Part shown: piece after piece, positions 24,270-33,771 of the stretch
Layout: every line of letters begins with the position of its first letter
Position numbering within the stretch: the stretch's first letter is position 1
Assembly: GCF_050613185.1 (NCBI RefSeq)
Contig: NZ_CP192511.1
Location: forward strand, 1,364,001 to 1,428,000
Direction: 5' to 3'
Origin: Chelonobacter sp050613185
GTDB lineage: Bacteria > Pseudomonadota > Gammaproteobacteria > Enterobacterales > Pasteurellaceae
Length of the DNA: 64,000 nt
The notes under the pieces: model-generated
Told to the model about the DNA's origin: nothing
Databases searched by the model: none
The model's input: the letters and a program-made list of their open reading frames with translations, nothing else
Made by a program: the position numbers and the translations under genes

Positions 24270-24495
24270 TCCATGCCTCCAGTAATATAAGTGAATTTTC
24301 ATGAATACATTGGGATAATTCTTTGAGTTCTTTTGCGCTAAATCCGTCATTTTGAGCCAATGATATTTGTGGCTCTAACCAAAACTTAGCCTCCGATTCA
24401 GCATTTCTGACATGAATATGTGCAGGTTATCTTGGATTTCCCTCATTAGAATAAAAGAAAAATTTATATCCTTTAAAGCGTAATATGACAGGCAT
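24253..24495 (-). pseudogene. DUF4160 gene interrupted by a premature stop
   Basis: Reading from ATG 24495 gives MPVILRFKGYKFFFYSNEGNPR, then TAA (24427-24429), then PAHIHVRNAESEAKFWLEP... continuing in the same frame to a stop at 24253-24255. The usual DUF4160 motif at this point is close to R-E-P-x-H-I-H-V, so the TAA is best explained by a single GAA-to-TAA change. The rest of the frame is intact (81 codons in all), with a good start site (GAAGGAATATTGAATG). The DUF2442 partner downstream is intact. Truncation after 22 residues should abolish function unless the stop is read through or is a sequencing error. Confidence 0.75.
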
Positions 24496-24506
24496 TCAAT
24501 ATTCCT

Positions 24507-25736
24507 TCAACTAAAAATCAACACATCATTCGGCATTTGTTTGATTTTTTGCGGCAGATCGCCTTCTAAGCCTAACGCTTGCGCCATTAGGCGATCTTTG
24601 ATCAGCGGCAGGTGGTCGGTCAGATTCATGCCGATACCGCGCACCAGTTTCTTCAGCGGATTAGGGTCGTTAAACAGCGATTTAAAGCCCTGCATGGCGG
24701 CGAGCATTTTGACCGCTTCGCTTTTGCGCCAGCGTTCATAGTGGCGCAAGTGGCGCAGTTCGCCGATGTCCATGCCGTGTAGCAGATTTTTTTCAATTTC
24801 TTGCGCCAATGCCATCGCGTCCATAAAACCGAGATTCACTCCGAGACCGGCGAGGGGGTGAATGGTATGGGCGGCATCGCCGACCAAGGCAATCCGCTGT
24901 TTGACAAAGTCGCGCGCATAGCGGGCGGTGAGCGGAATGGTTTGGCGTTTGCCGACCACGCGGCACAAGCCTAAGCGGTTATCAAAGGCAATGTTAAGCG
25001 CTTTATTAAATGCCTCGTCGTCCATCTTCAGGTGCTGTGCCGCCAGCTCAGGCGGTTGTGACCAGACAATCGAACACAAGTGCGGTTGCTGTAACGGTAA
25101 AAATGCCAAAATGCTGTCAGCGCTGAAAATTTGGCGCGCAGTGTGCAAGTGCGGTTCGGCGGTTTCCACATTGCAGACCAACGCGTGGTGTCCGTAATCA
25201 CGGAAATTCAGCGGAATATCCGCTTGTTGCCGCAGCCAAGAATTCGCACCGTCCGCACCGACCAACAGTTTCGCCATCAGCAATGCGCCGTCATCGAGGG
25301 TCAGCACCGCACATTGCGCATGACAAACCGCACTTTTCGGTTTGGCGCTGATGATTTCCACATTGGCTTGCTGTGCGACTTTTTGCCAAAGTTGATAACG
25401 AATCAGGCTGTTTTCGACGATATAGCCCAGTTGATCCAAGCCGAGCGAACGGCAATCGAAACCGATTTTGGCAAAGCTGTCTTTTTCCCATACTTCCATG
25501 TGTTGATAAGCACAACTGCGCCCTTGCTTTAACGCTTGCCATACCCCGAATTGTTGCAACATTTTCTGCGTGGAGAGGGTGAGTGCGCTGACCCGATTGC
25601 CGATTTCGCCAATCGATTGTTCCGTCGGCGGATGGGCTTCCACAAGCGTGATGTGACACGGACTGTCGGCGAGTGCCGCCGCAACCGCCAAGCCGACCAT
25701 GCCGCCGCCGATAATGATAATATCCGTACTTTTCAT
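24507..25736 (-). CDS. ubiI: 2-octaprenylphenol 5-hydroxylase (VisC/UbiI)
   Basis: 409-residue FAD-dependent monooxygenase of ubiquinone synthesis, C5 hydroxylation step. Seen are the N-terminal dinucleotide-binding motif IIGGGMVGLA, the second FAD motif GADGANSWLR, and GDAAHTIHPLAGLGVNLGF. Segments such as HMEVWEKDSF and FNKALNIAFDNRLGLC match UbiI rather than UbiF or UbiH. The start at 25736 (MKSTDIII) directly precedes the FAD motif; the longer frame to 25898 is upstream sequence. Last gene of ygfB-pepP-ubiH-ubiI. Confidence 0.93.
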   Translation of the reverse strand: MKSTDIIIIGGGMVGLAVAAALADSPCHITLVEAHPPTEQSIGEIGNRVSALTLSTQKMLQQFGVWQALKQGRSCAYQHMEVWEKDSFAKIGFDCRSLGLDQLGYIVENSLIRYQLWQKVAQQANVEIISAKPKSAVCHAQCAVLTLDDGALLMAKLLVGADGANSWLRQQADIPLNFRDYGHHALVCNVETAEPHLHTARQIFSADSILAFLPLQQPHLCSIVWSQPPELAAQHLKMDDEAFNKALNIAFDNRLGLCRVVGKRQTIPLTARYARDFVKQRIALVGDAAHTIHPLAGLGVNLGFMDAMALAQEIEKNLLHGMDIGELRHLRHYERWRKSEAVKMLAAMQGFKSLFNDPNPLKKLVRGIGMNLTDHLPLIKDRLMAQALGLEGDLPQKIKQMPNDVLIFS

Positions 25737-25791
25737 ATAAGGTCTATCGCTCCGTGTTTTGTAACCTAAGCGGTTGTGCTTGAAATATAAA

Positions 25792-27003
25792 CTACACCCA
25801 ACCCAATGTCGGTTTAATAAATTGTTGTCGCAGAGCGAGGCTGTGCGACAAGCCCAATAAACCCAAATTACGCCCGATTTGCATTGGCAGCAAGTCATTG
25901 GCGAAGGTATTGACTAAGCCGTCGGTCAAATTGATGATGTTATGCTGATCCGCTTGTCGCCGTTGCCGATACCTTTGCAAAACCGCACTTTCGCCCAAAT
26001 CCTGCCCTTGCCGTGCCGCTTCAATCAGCACCTTGGCGAGATCCGCCACATCACGCAAGCCCAAATTAAAGCCCTGTCCGGCAATCGGGTGCAAGGTTTG
26101 CGCCGCATTGCCGATTACTGCCAAACGGTGATGAATTGCACGCTCGGCTTGCTGTAACGCCAATGGATACGCCACGCGTTTGCCGACTTGTTCAAACCGC
26201 CCCAAGCGCCAGCCGAATTGCCGTTGCAGGCGTTGCAGAAATGCCTGATCATCCAATACCATTACATCATCCGCCTGTTTGAGGCACCATACCAGCGATA
26301 GCCGATCGTTTTTCAGCGGTAACAGGGCGAGCGGTCCTTGTGCGGTGAAGCGCTCAAAGGCACGTCCGTGATGGGCTTGCGTGCTTTTGACATTGGCGAT
26401 GACCGCACTTTGCTGATAGTCGTTTAAGATCTGATACTGAATACCGCACTGTTTGGCAACTGCCGACTGTGTGCCGTCGGCGGCGATTAAAAGTGGGGTT
26501 TCAAGGTGTTGGTGATTGCTTAAACGTAAGTTGACTTTTTCTGTCGAACGTTCAATCTGCGTCACGGTGCAGGGGGCGAGATAGTCGATATTCGCTTGTT
26601 GTGCGATTGCTTTTAACAACACTGCGCCGACTGCCGACAGTTCAACCACCGCGCCTAAACGGCTGAGATTGAGTTCTTGCGCCGACAGATCGACCAAACC
26701 GGCATGTCCGCAATCGGAGATATGAATTTGCCGGATATCTTCCGCCAACGGGGCGATGTTTTGCCATAGACTCGTATTCGTATCAACACGGATTTGTTGC
26801 AGTGTTTGGCAACTGCCATGGGACAGCGCGATACTGCGCGCGTCAAAACCGCACTTTTGTTGATGTCGATTGGCGGCTTGCGGCGGATTTTTTTCGATAA
26901 TCGCAAGGCGTAATTCAGGCAAGCCTTGCGCCAACGCCAAGGCAAGACAACAGCCGCTCATTGCGCCGCCGACGATCACCACATCATACTGTTGTGCTTG
27001 CAT
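25792..27003 (-). CDS. ubiH: 2-octaprenyl-6-methoxyphenol hydroxylase
   Basis: 403-residue flavoprotein monooxygenase of ubiquinone synthesis (C1 hydroxylation). Motifs are VIVGGAMSGCCLALAL at the N-terminus, ISDCGHAGLVDL, AADGTQSAVA, HGRAFERFTAQGPLALLPL, and GNAAQTLHPIAGQGFNLGLRD. The glycine-rich motif reads GGAMSG where GGGMAG is common. 55 bases upstream of ubiI and 17 bases downstream of pepP. Confidence 0.95.
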   Translation of the reverse strand: MQAQQYDVVIVGGAMSGCCLALALAQGLPELRLAIIEKNPPQAANRHQQKCGFDARSIALSHGSCQTLQQIRVDTNTSLWQNIAPLAEDIRQIHISDCGHAGLVDLSAQELNLSRLGAVVELSAVGAVLLKAIAQQANIDYLAPCTVTQIERSTEKVNLRLSNHQHLETPLLIAADGTQSAVAKQCGIQYQILNDYQQSAVIANVKSTQAHHGRAFERFTAQGPLALLPLKNDRLSLVWCLKQADDVMVLDDQAFLQRLQRQFGWRLGRFEQVGKRVAYPLALQQAERAIHHRLAVIGNAAQTLHPIAGQGFNLGLRDVADLAKVLIEAARQGQDLGESAVLQRYRQRRQADQHNIINLTDGLVNTFANDLLPMQIGRNLGLLGLSHSLALRQQFIKPTLGWV

Positions 27004-27020
27004 TGCGATTTCCCCTATTT

Positions 27021-28355
27021 TTATTGCGTCTCTTTTTGCATTAAAATTTCGATTTCATCGATCTCTTTCGGCACGGCACTGGTCAGCACTTTGTTGCCGT
27101 ATTCGGTGATTAGAATATTATCTTCAATCCGCACGCCGATACCTTGATATTGCGCCGGAATCTGGCTGTTGCGGCTTAAATACAGCCCCGGTTCGACGGT
27201 CAAAACCATGCCGGCCTCTAAGGTGCGGTTGCGGTTTTCGCCGTAATCACCGACATCATGCACGTCCAAACCGAGCCAATGCCCCAAACCGTGCATATAA
27301 AACGGCAGGTAGGCTTTTTGTTCGATTAATTCCTCGACTTCGCCGTGCAAAATGCCCAGGTTGGCCAAGCCGGCGACTTTGATTTTCAGCACTTCTTGAT
27401 TGACCGCATAAATGCTTGCTCCCGGCACTAACAGCTCAAGCGCGCGTTTTTGCGCCTGTAGCACAATCTCATACACCGCCCGTTGCGCCGGGCTGAATTG
27501 CCCGTTGACCGGAAAAGTGCGGGTAATATCGCCGGCATACAGCGCAAATTCACAACCGGCATCGATCAGCACCAAATCGCCGTCTTGCAGCAGTTGATTG
27601 TTTTCGGTGTAGTGCAAAATACAGGCGTTTTCGCCACCGGCGATAATACTGTTATAGGAAGCAAAACGTGCGCCGTGACGGTTAAACTCGTGTAGGATTT
27701 CGCTTTCCAATTCGTATTCGTAGCGATTCGGACGCAGTTGTTGCAGCGCGCGCAGGTGTGCCAAAGCGGAAATTTGCCCGGCTTGCTGCAATAACGCCAC
27801 TTCGTGTTCCGATTTAAACAGGCGCATTTCGTCGAGCAACGGTCGCCAGTCAATCTGTTGGAGCGGTGCGCGCAAGCCTTGGCGTTGATGTTCGCGCGCA
27901 TAACGCAGGCTGTGTTTCACCGCGTCATCGCCCCAAGGTTGCAGATCGTCGGCGTGATAAAGTGCGGTTAGTCCGTTGAGTAATTTAGGCAGTTCCGTTT
28001 GTAAGCTTTCAATCGAATAAGCAGAATCGACATTAAGTGCGGTCGGCGCACGTTCCACGCCCAAACGCCGTCCGTTCCAGGTTTCCAGCAACGGATCAGA
28101 CGGGCGCAGGAAAACCGCACTTTCGCTTTTGCCGTTTTGTTTGCGTAATAACAGCACCGAATCCGGCTCGTTGAAACCGGTCAGATACCAAAAATAACTG
28201 TCTTGGCGGAACGGATAATGGCTATCGGCGTTACGCTGTTTTTCCTGTGCCGCAAACACAAGCAAGGCGCTGTTGTCAGGCAATTGCGCCACTAAACGTT
28301 GACGGCGTTGCAAAAATTCGCTCGGCGGCAGTTCGGCTAGATAAGTTAAGTCCAT
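27021..28355 (-). CDS. pepP: Xaa-Pro aminopeptidase P
   Basis: 444-residue dimanganese peptidase that removes N-terminal residues preceding proline. The N-terminal creatinase-like domain covers residues about 1-175. The pita-bread catalytic domain shows the metal ligands in LIDAGCEFALYAGDITRTF (two Asp), MHGLGHWLGLDVHD (His), VLTVEPGLYL (Glu) and GVRIEDNILIT (Glu). In the conserved operon between ygfB and ubiH. Confidence 0.95.
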   Translation of the reverse strand: MDLTYLAELPPSEFLQRRQRLVAQLPDNSALLVFAAQEKQRNADSHYPFRQDSYFWYLTGFNEPDSVLLLRKQNGKSESAVFLRPSDPLLETWNGRRLGVERAPTALNVDSAYSIESLQTELPKLLNGLTALYHADDLQPWGDDAVKHSLRYAREHQRQGLRAPLQQIDWRPLLDEMRLFKSEHEVALLQQAGQISALAHLRALQQLRPNRYEYELESEILHEFNRHGARFASYNSIIAGGENACILHYTENNQLLQDGDLVLIDAGCEFALYAGDITRTFPVNGQFSPAQRAVYEIVLQAQKRALELLVPGASIYAVNQEVLKIKVAGLANLGILHGEVEELIEQKAYLPFYMHGLGHWLGLDVHDVGDYGENRNRTLEAGMVLTVEPGLYLSRNSQIPAQYQGIGVRIEDNILITEYGNKVLTSAVPKEIDEIEILMQKETQ

Positions 28356-28370
28356 ATTGTTACCGCACTT

Positions 28371-28934
28371 TTAGTGTAATGTCGGGGATTGTTTTTCGAT
28401 TGCTGTTTTTTGATGGGTAAATTCCGTATAGAAAAAGAGCGCGACCGCACGCACATATTCGCTGATTTCGGTCAGGGCACTGTCTAATTCTTCCGGCAGA
28501 TCCTTTTCATCATAGCCGAGATTGGCAATATCATTCAGATCGTGTAGGGCTTCAACGATCTCTTCGTCCAGTTGATCCAAGTGCGGTTGTGCCAGTGCGG
28601 TGCCCAATAAGAAATGGCTGACCCATTCGGACAATGAATCGGCATGACGGAATAGATCGCTTTCATCTAACAGAAGCTCAAATGAAAAACTGTTTTCTTC
28701 GCCGAGTTGGGCGCTGATCTCATCCCGCAAGGCTTCGACTTTGTGTAATAAGGCGGTGGGATAGGCATTTCCGTTGTTGGTGAATTGATATACCAAGGTT
28801 TTCCAGCTGTCGTCTTGCAATCCGCCACAGGATATGCCGCTGAGGAAGCCGTGTAATTCGGCGGCATTCATGCCGATTTGGTATGATTGCAATAATTGGT
28901 CGAGTTGTTGATAGGTTAAGCTTGTGGTTGTCAT
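28371..28934 (-). CDS. ygfB: YgfB/UPF0149 family protein
   Basis: 187-residue all-helical UPF0149 protein. Conserved segments: NAAELHGFLSGISCGG near the N-terminus, and the acidic C-terminal region with SDLFRHADSLSEWVSHFLLGTALAQ. It is first in the operon with pepP-ubiH-ubiI and divergent from zapA, as in E. coli. Its precise function is not established. Confidence 0.92.
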   Translation of the reverse strand: MTTTSLTYQQLDQLLQSYQIGMNAAELHGFLSGISCGGLQDDSWKTLVYQFTNNGNAYPTALLHKVEALRDEISAQLGEENSFSFELLLDESDLFRHADSLSEWVSHFLLGTALAQPHLDQLDEEIVEALHDLNDIANLGYDEKDLPEELDSALTEISEYVRAVALFFYTEFTHQKTAIEKQSPTLH

Positions 28935-29087
28935 AATTGTTTCCCCGTTAATTTACGTTTTATTTTAGCATTCAAAGCTAATGACGACCAATAAAACAAT
29001 CTTTGTCTATGGTGAAAATCGCAGACTGTGGCATAATAATCGTTACTTTTTAGAAAATAGACGATAGATGAATCACGGGGTCAGCAG

Positions 29088-29381
29088 ATGTCTAAAAATA
29101 TCGAACTCCATATTTTTGGTCAGGTTTTACGATTAAATTGTCCGGAAGAACAACAAGAGGCGTTGCGGGCGGCGGCTGTTCAGCTGGAACAGCGGGTCGG
29201 CGAATTAAAAGAACGCACCGGTATTTTGCAACTGGACCGCATTCTGTCGATTGTGGCGCTGAATTTGACTTTTGAATTACAGCAGGAAAAACAAAAAAGC
29301 GTACAACAAGACGGTCTGCTTACACGGATTCAACAACTTGACGCCTCTTTGAGCGATGTATTGGCAACAACGCGTTTGTAG
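29088..29381 (+). CDS. zapA: Cell division protein ZapA
   Basis: 97 residues. ZapA binds and cross-links FtsZ protofilaments at the division ring. The N-terminal globular part has HIFGQVLRLNCPEEQQEALRAAA, followed by a long coiled-coil helix (residues about 45-85). Followed by 6S RNA and ygfA as in E. coli. Confidence 0.92.
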   Translation: MSKNIELHIFGQVLRLNCPEEQQEALRAAAVQLEQRVGELKERTGILQLDRILSIVALNLTFELQQEKQKSVQQDGLLTRIQQLDASLSDVLATTRL

Positions 29382-29483
29382 ATGGTAAATATTCGCCGAA
29401 TAGTCGCAAAAATGTGCGGGCGGACACATTATCACGTTGTAACACTGGTACTTTTTGTTGAATTAGGCTAGTATTTAAATAAT

Positions 29484-29665
29484 AAATTTCCTGGGGTGTG
29501 CGTCAGCGGATTAAGTCCCTGAGCCGATACTTTAAACTTTTAGAGTCGGTCCCCCACTGTCGGTGTGCAAGCTCGGCTCGATCGAGAAGCCTGAAGACGG
29601 TATGACTGGCTCCCTTGAACCGTAGGGTTCAAGGACCGATTATTCGCAACGGCACTCCGGGTTCC
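29484..29665 (+). ncRNA. ssrS: 6S RNA
   Basis: Located between zapA and ygfA, the conserved place for ssrS. It shares with E. coli 6S RNA the blocks GTCCCTGAGCCGATA, GTGCAAGCTCGG, GAGAAGCCT, CCTTGAACC and GGGTTCAAGG, and the outer ends CCTGGGGTGTGC and GCACTCCGGG can pair. 6S RNA binds sigma-70 RNA polymerase and represses transcription in stationary phase. Ends are approximate. Confidence 0.92.
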
Positions 29666-29764
29666 TTTCTTTCGTCAAATCGGCCGAATGATTTGACGCA
29701 ACCTGTCAACGCACAGATGACAACATTGCACAGATAACATTGTACAGATGACAAGACCGCACTT

Positions 29765-30346
29765 ATGACAACATCCCCACCGTCGATCGCCGAACAACGC
29801 CAAGCCTTGCGCCGACACATGCGTCAGCAACGTTCGCAGCTCAGCCAAGAACAGCAACAACAGGCAGAACGGCGTATTTGCCGACAAGCGTTGGCATTGA
29901 TTGAACAGCGCGGGGCGCAAACCATTGCCTTGTATCTCGCTTGTAACGGCGAAATCTCGACCGCACTTTTGATTGAAAGGCTATGGCAGCAAGGAAAAAC
30001 GGTGTGTTTGCCGCGTTTGCACCCGTTTGTCAGCGGACATTTACTGTTTTTCCGCTATCAGCCGGATACCCGACTAAAAGCAAACGCGTTTGCCATCCCG
30101 GAACCGCACTTGGATATTACCGCACTGGTGCCGCAATCCGAATTGGATATGGTATTTACGCCGTTGGTGGCGTTTGATCGACAGGGTAACCGTTTAGGCA
30201 TGGGCGGCGGTTTCTATGACCGCACTTTGCAACATTGGCAACGGAAACGCTTTATTCCGGTCGGCTTGGCACACCAATGCCAACAAGTTGAACAACTGCC
30301 GGTTGAACATTGGGATGTGCCGTTGGCGCAGATTTTGGCGGGATGA
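29765..30346 (+). CDS. ygfA: 5-formyltetrahydrofolate cyclo-ligase
   Basis: 193 residues. It converts 5-formyltetrahydrofolate to 5,10-methenyltetrahydrofolate using ATP. Family segments: R-Q-x-L-R-R-H-M-R near the N-terminus, and the nucleotide/folate-binding TPLVAFDRQGNRLGMGGGFYDRTL. Follows 6S RNA, with which it is co-transcribed in E. coli. It is convergent with ligA only 8 bases away. Confidence 0.93.
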   Translation: MTTSPPSIAEQRQALRRHMRQQRSQLSQEQQQQAERRICRQALALIEQRGAQTIALYLACNGEISTALLIERLWQQGKTVCLPRLHPFVSGHLLFFRYQPDTRLKANAFAIPEPHLDITALVPQSELDMVFTPLVAFDRQGNRLGMGGGFYDRTLQHWQRKRFIPVGLAHQCQQVEQLPVEHWDVPLAQILAG

Positions 30347-30354
30347 TTGATTCC

Positions 30355-32367
30355 TCAACTCACTAACGCCGAAAATTCCGCTTCCGATAACACCCGAACC
30401 CCCAATTCTTGCGCTTTGCTCAGTTTGGAACCGGCTTTTTCGCCGGCGATCAGGTAATCGGTTTTCGAGGAAACGCTGCCGCTGACTTTGCAGCCGAGCT
30501 GTTGCAAATAGGCTTTTGCCTGATCGCGGTTCATTTGGGTTAAGGTGCCGGTGAGTACCACATTTTTACCCTTCAACGGGTTATCGCCAATCTCTTTTTC
30601 TTCGATGGCGTCCCAATGCACGCCTTGTGCCAGCAAATCTTCGACCACGCTGACATTGTGCGCTTCTTGCCAGAACAGGTAAATCCGCATTGCCACTACG
30701 TCGCCGACATCCTGCACTGCTTTTAACTGTTCTTGATCAGCAACGCGGATTGCCTCTAACGTTTTAAAATGGTTGGCGAGATTTTGTGCGGTGGCTTCGC
30801 CGACATCGCGAATGCCGAGGGCGAAAATAAACCGTGCCAGCGTGGTTTTTTTCGCTTTTTCCAGGCTGTTCAGCGCATTTTGTGCCGATTTCTCGCCCAT
30901 ACGTTCCAAACGCATAAGCGTGATTTTATCCAGACGGAACAGATCGGCAGGGGTGTGCAGCAATTCGCGATCAACTAATTGTTCGATCAGTTTGTCGCCC
31001 ACACCGTCAATGTCCAACGCTTTGCGCGAGACAAAATGTTTCAAGGCTTCTTTGCGCTGTGCGTCGCAGAATAAACCGCCGGTGCAACGTGCCACCGCTT
31101 CGCCGTCAATCCGCACGATCGCCGAGCCGCACACCGGGCAGTGCTGCGGGAAGTGAATCGGCTGTGCATTGGCAGGACGGCGCGCTAATAAAACGCCGGT
31201 AATTTGCGGAATCACATCCCCGGCGCGGCGGATAATCACGGTATCGCCAATCGCGATCCCGAGACGTGCGATTTCATCACCGTTATGCAGGGTGGCATTG
31301 CTGACGGTGACGCCGGCGACAAAGACGGGCTCGAGTTTTGCCACCGGCGTAATCGCGCCGGTGCGCCCGACCTGAAATTCCACGCTGTTCAGCACGGTTA
31401 ATTGTTCCTGTGCAGGAAACTTATAGGCAATCGCCCAGCGTGGCGCGCGGGCAACAAAGCCGAGCTGTGTTTGCAGCGCAATCTCATTGACTTTCAATAC
31501 CGTGCCGTCAATGTCGTAACCCAGTTGCTCACGTTTTGCGCCCATTTGTTGGTAATATTGCAATACTTCGGCTTCGCCTCGGCACAGGCGGATTTCCTTA
31601 TTAATCGGCAGCCCGATAGATTGCAGCCATTGCAGGCGTTCGTAATGAGTAGCAGGTAATTGCACCCCTTCGGAAATGCCGATACTGTACGCGTTTAAAC
31701 TTAACTGGCGTTGACGGGTGATTTTCGGATCCAGCTGACGCAATGAGCCGGCAGCGGCATTGCGCGGATTGGCAAAGGTTTTTTGCCCGTGTTGCAACGA
31801 ATCTTGGTTCAGGCGTTCAAATGCCGCATGCGGCATAAATACTTCGCCGCGCACTTCCAGACGCGCCGGCGGATGTGCCGTTAACAACTGTAATGGAATA
31901 TTGCGGATGGTGCGGATGTTATTGGTAATATCTTCGCCGGTGGTGCCGTCGCCACGGGTTGAGGCTTGGCTTAGTACGCCGTTGACATACAAAATACTGA
32001 CGGCTAAACCGTCCAGCTTCGGCTCACAACAAAAGGTGAGTTCATCTGAATTGCCCAATCGCTCTTGAATCCGCTTAGTGAAGGCAAAAAAATCGTCGTC
32101 GGAAAAGGCGTTATCCAGCGAGAGCATTGGCAGTTCATGGGTAATCTGGCGAAAGCCGGCTAGCGGCTTCGCCCCGACCCGTTGTGTCGGCGAATCGGCA
32201 GTGATCAATTCGGGATGATCCGCTTCCAACTGTTTCAGTTGATTCATTAAGCGATCATATTCGCCGTCGGGAATTTGCGGTTGATCCAACACATGATAAA
32301 GGTATTCATGTTGACGGAGTTGTCGACGAAGTTGTTCAATTTGCTCGGAAACGGTTTGTGTATTCAT
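30355..32367 (-). CDS. ligA: NAD-dependent DNA ligase
   Basis: 670 residues. The adenylation lysine is in EPKLDGLAVS near residue 115. Then come the OB fold, the four-cysteine zinc finger (CPVCGS...CTGGLFC), helix-hairpin-helix repeats, and a C-terminal BRCT domain (NPLKGKNVVLTGTLTQM). It seals nicks in replication and repair. I chose ATG 32367 (MNTQTVSEQIEQL); the frame to 32397 adds a few unconserved residues. It lies after zipA as in E. coli. Confidence 0.96.
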   Translation of the reverse strand: MNTQTVSEQIEQLRRQLRQHEYLYHVLDQPQIPDGEYDRLMNQLKQLEADHPELITADSPTQRVGAKPLAGFRQITHELPMLSLDNAFSDDDFFAFTKRIQERLGNSDELTFCCEPKLDGLAVSILYVNGVLSQASTRGDGTTGEDITNNIRTIRNIPLQLLTAHPPARLEVRGEVFMPHAAFERLNQDSLQHGQKTFANPRNAAAGSLRQLDPKITRQRQLSLNAYSIGISEGVQLPATHYERLQWLQSIGLPINKEIRLCRGEAEVLQYYQQMGAKREQLGYDIDGTVLKVNEIALQTQLGFVARAPRWAIAYKFPAQEQLTVLNSVEFQVGRTGAITPVAKLEPVFVAGVTVSNATLHNGDEIARLGIAIGDTVIIRRAGDVIPQITGVLLARRPANAQPIHFPQHCPVCGSAIVRIDGEAVARCTGGLFCDAQRKEALKHFVSRKALDIDGVGDKLIEQLVDRELLHTPADLFRLDKITLMRLERMGEKSAQNALNSLEKAKKTTLARFIFALGIRDVGEATAQNLANHFKTLEAIRVADQEQLKAVQDVGDVVAMRIYLFWQEAHNVSVVEDLLAQGVHWDAIEEKEIGDNPLKGKNVVLTGTLTQMNRDQAKAYLQQLGCKVSGSVSSKTDYLIAGEKAGSKLSKAQELGVRVLSEAEFSALVS

Positions 32368-32390
32368 GGTGTTGTTATATCTAAATAAAG

Positions 32391-32416
32391 ACCGCACTTT
32401 TAACGAAAAGTGCGGT
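32391..32416 (-). terminator. Inverted uptake-sequence pair after zipA
   Basis: ACCGCACTTTT / AAAAGTGCGGT with a 4-base loop, in the 76 bases between the zipA stop and the ligA start. Confidence 0.6.
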
Positions 32417-32443
32417 TGATATGTGGCGGTTATACCTAAGTGA

Positions 32444-33553
32444 TCAATTAATCAAACTCAAGTAGTGATTTTTTGAGCTTTCGTCAAACGGTTGGCGCTT
32501 GTCGTTGAGTACTTGTCCGCCCAATTGTTGCGCCAATGTTTGCGCGGCGCGTAATAATAAGCGGAAGTTTGCCAAATCGCTGCCCGGTGACGGCAGGTGC
32601 ATAAATAAGACTAAACCGGCGGTGCGGAAATCGGCAAGGTTATCCAAATCAAAAATCCCCGGATTCATCATATTGGCGGCACTGAACAGAATCGGCGAAT
32701 TGCCGTCCAAATCAAGATGGCGGTGATACAGTTGGTGCTGCCCGAACAGGAAGCCGAGGCTTTCCAGCGATTGTACCACTTGCGTGCCTTGGAAACCTTG
32801 GGCGCCGGGGGCAACCACATACAGTATTAAGCGGGCGGGTTTTTCAGCGACAGGCGCTGCCGGTGCGGCTTCTTGAGGTTGTTCTGCATGGCTTGTTTCG
32901 CCCGCAACGGCTTCGTTTGGCACAGCAACCGGTTGCGGATTCAACCGGGCACGCACGCTTTCGGCGGCACTGGTCGGATTGATTGGCGCAGTATCGACAA
33001 TCGGTTCGGTAATGTTGATTTTATTTTGCTGTGTCATCTTCGCCAGTTCTTCGCGCAAAATCGTGGAGGAGGTGTTAATGCCTTCTTCGCTGTCGATTTC
33101 TTGTTCTAAGTCGGCAATGGTGCGATTCAGCAGCGAAGAACGGGAAAGCGATTCGGCGTTGCTGCTTTGTGTTGTCGCAACCGCACTTGCAACCGCTTGC
33201 GTTGCTTGCGGCAAGGTAATCCGAATCTTGCTGACCGCCTGTTCAACCGAAACCGGCGCTTGTGCTGTTTCCTGTCTGGCTTGCTGCGGTGCTTCGTATG
33301 CCGCTTGTGTCGAATACTCGGTGTTGGCTGCCGTGGTGCTTGTTTCCGGCGTGGTATAGCCATGCTCGCCGGCATTCGCGGCTTGCGGATGGCGATCCGG
33401 CAGATCCTGCCCTTCGGTGCGGGAATCGTAGGTGAAGGTGTTCGCGGATTTAAACAGTTGTGATTTTTCCCGACGGCTCGACCACAGTCCGTGAGCGACG
33501 AGAATCACCAAAATAAGTACGATGAGAATGATTAAAATAATATGTGAATCCAT
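32444..33553 (-). CDS. zipA: Cell division protein ZipA
   Basis: 369 residues. An N-terminal membrane anchor (residues about 5-25, HIILIILIVLILVILVAHGL) leads into a long Q/A/T-rich linker. The C-terminal FtsZ-binding domain begins near residue 240 (LILYVVAPGAQGFQGTQVV, FDLDNLADFRTAGLVLFMHL). It tethers FtsZ to the inner membrane. Divergent from cysZ; the 218 bases between them (33554-33771) hold only promoters. Confidence 0.93.
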   Translation of the reverse strand: MDSHIILIILIVLILVILVAHGLWSSRREKSQLFKSANTFTYDSRTEGQDLPDRHPQAANAGEHGYTTPETSTTAANTEYSTQAAYEAPQQARQETAQAPVSVEQAVSKIRITLPQATQAVASAVATTQSSNAESLSRSSLLNRTIADLEQEIDSEEGINTSSTILREELAKMTQQNKINITEPIVDTAPINPTSAAESVRARLNPQPVAVPNEAVAGETSHAEQPQEAAPAAPVAEKPARLILYVVAPGAQGFQGTQVVQSLESLGFLFGQHQLYHRHLDLDGNSPILFSAANMMNPGIFDLDNLADFRTAGLVLFMHLPSPGSDLANFRLLLRAAQTLAQQLGGQVLNDKRQPFDESSKNHYLSLIN

Positions 33554-33771
33554 TATGAACCTATTCTTTTTTAACGTTGTTCAGGGTACATACACACTGG
33601 CGAACATCGAATGAAACCAATAACGCCCACAACCACAACCAGAGATCGGTTTTGGTAGCTTATCATATTTTTTCCGTAACAGGGTAGGGGCTGTTGCGCT
33701 TTGTTTCTATTTGCTTTCGCCCAGACAGTCACTTATAGTGGGCGACAGTTAACTGAATAAGGGAAGGAAAC

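Noticed and set aside
24270..24350. Longer DUF2442 start
   Set aside because: The extra residues come from the DUF4160 gene read in another frame, and the internal ATG has a near-perfect ribosome site.
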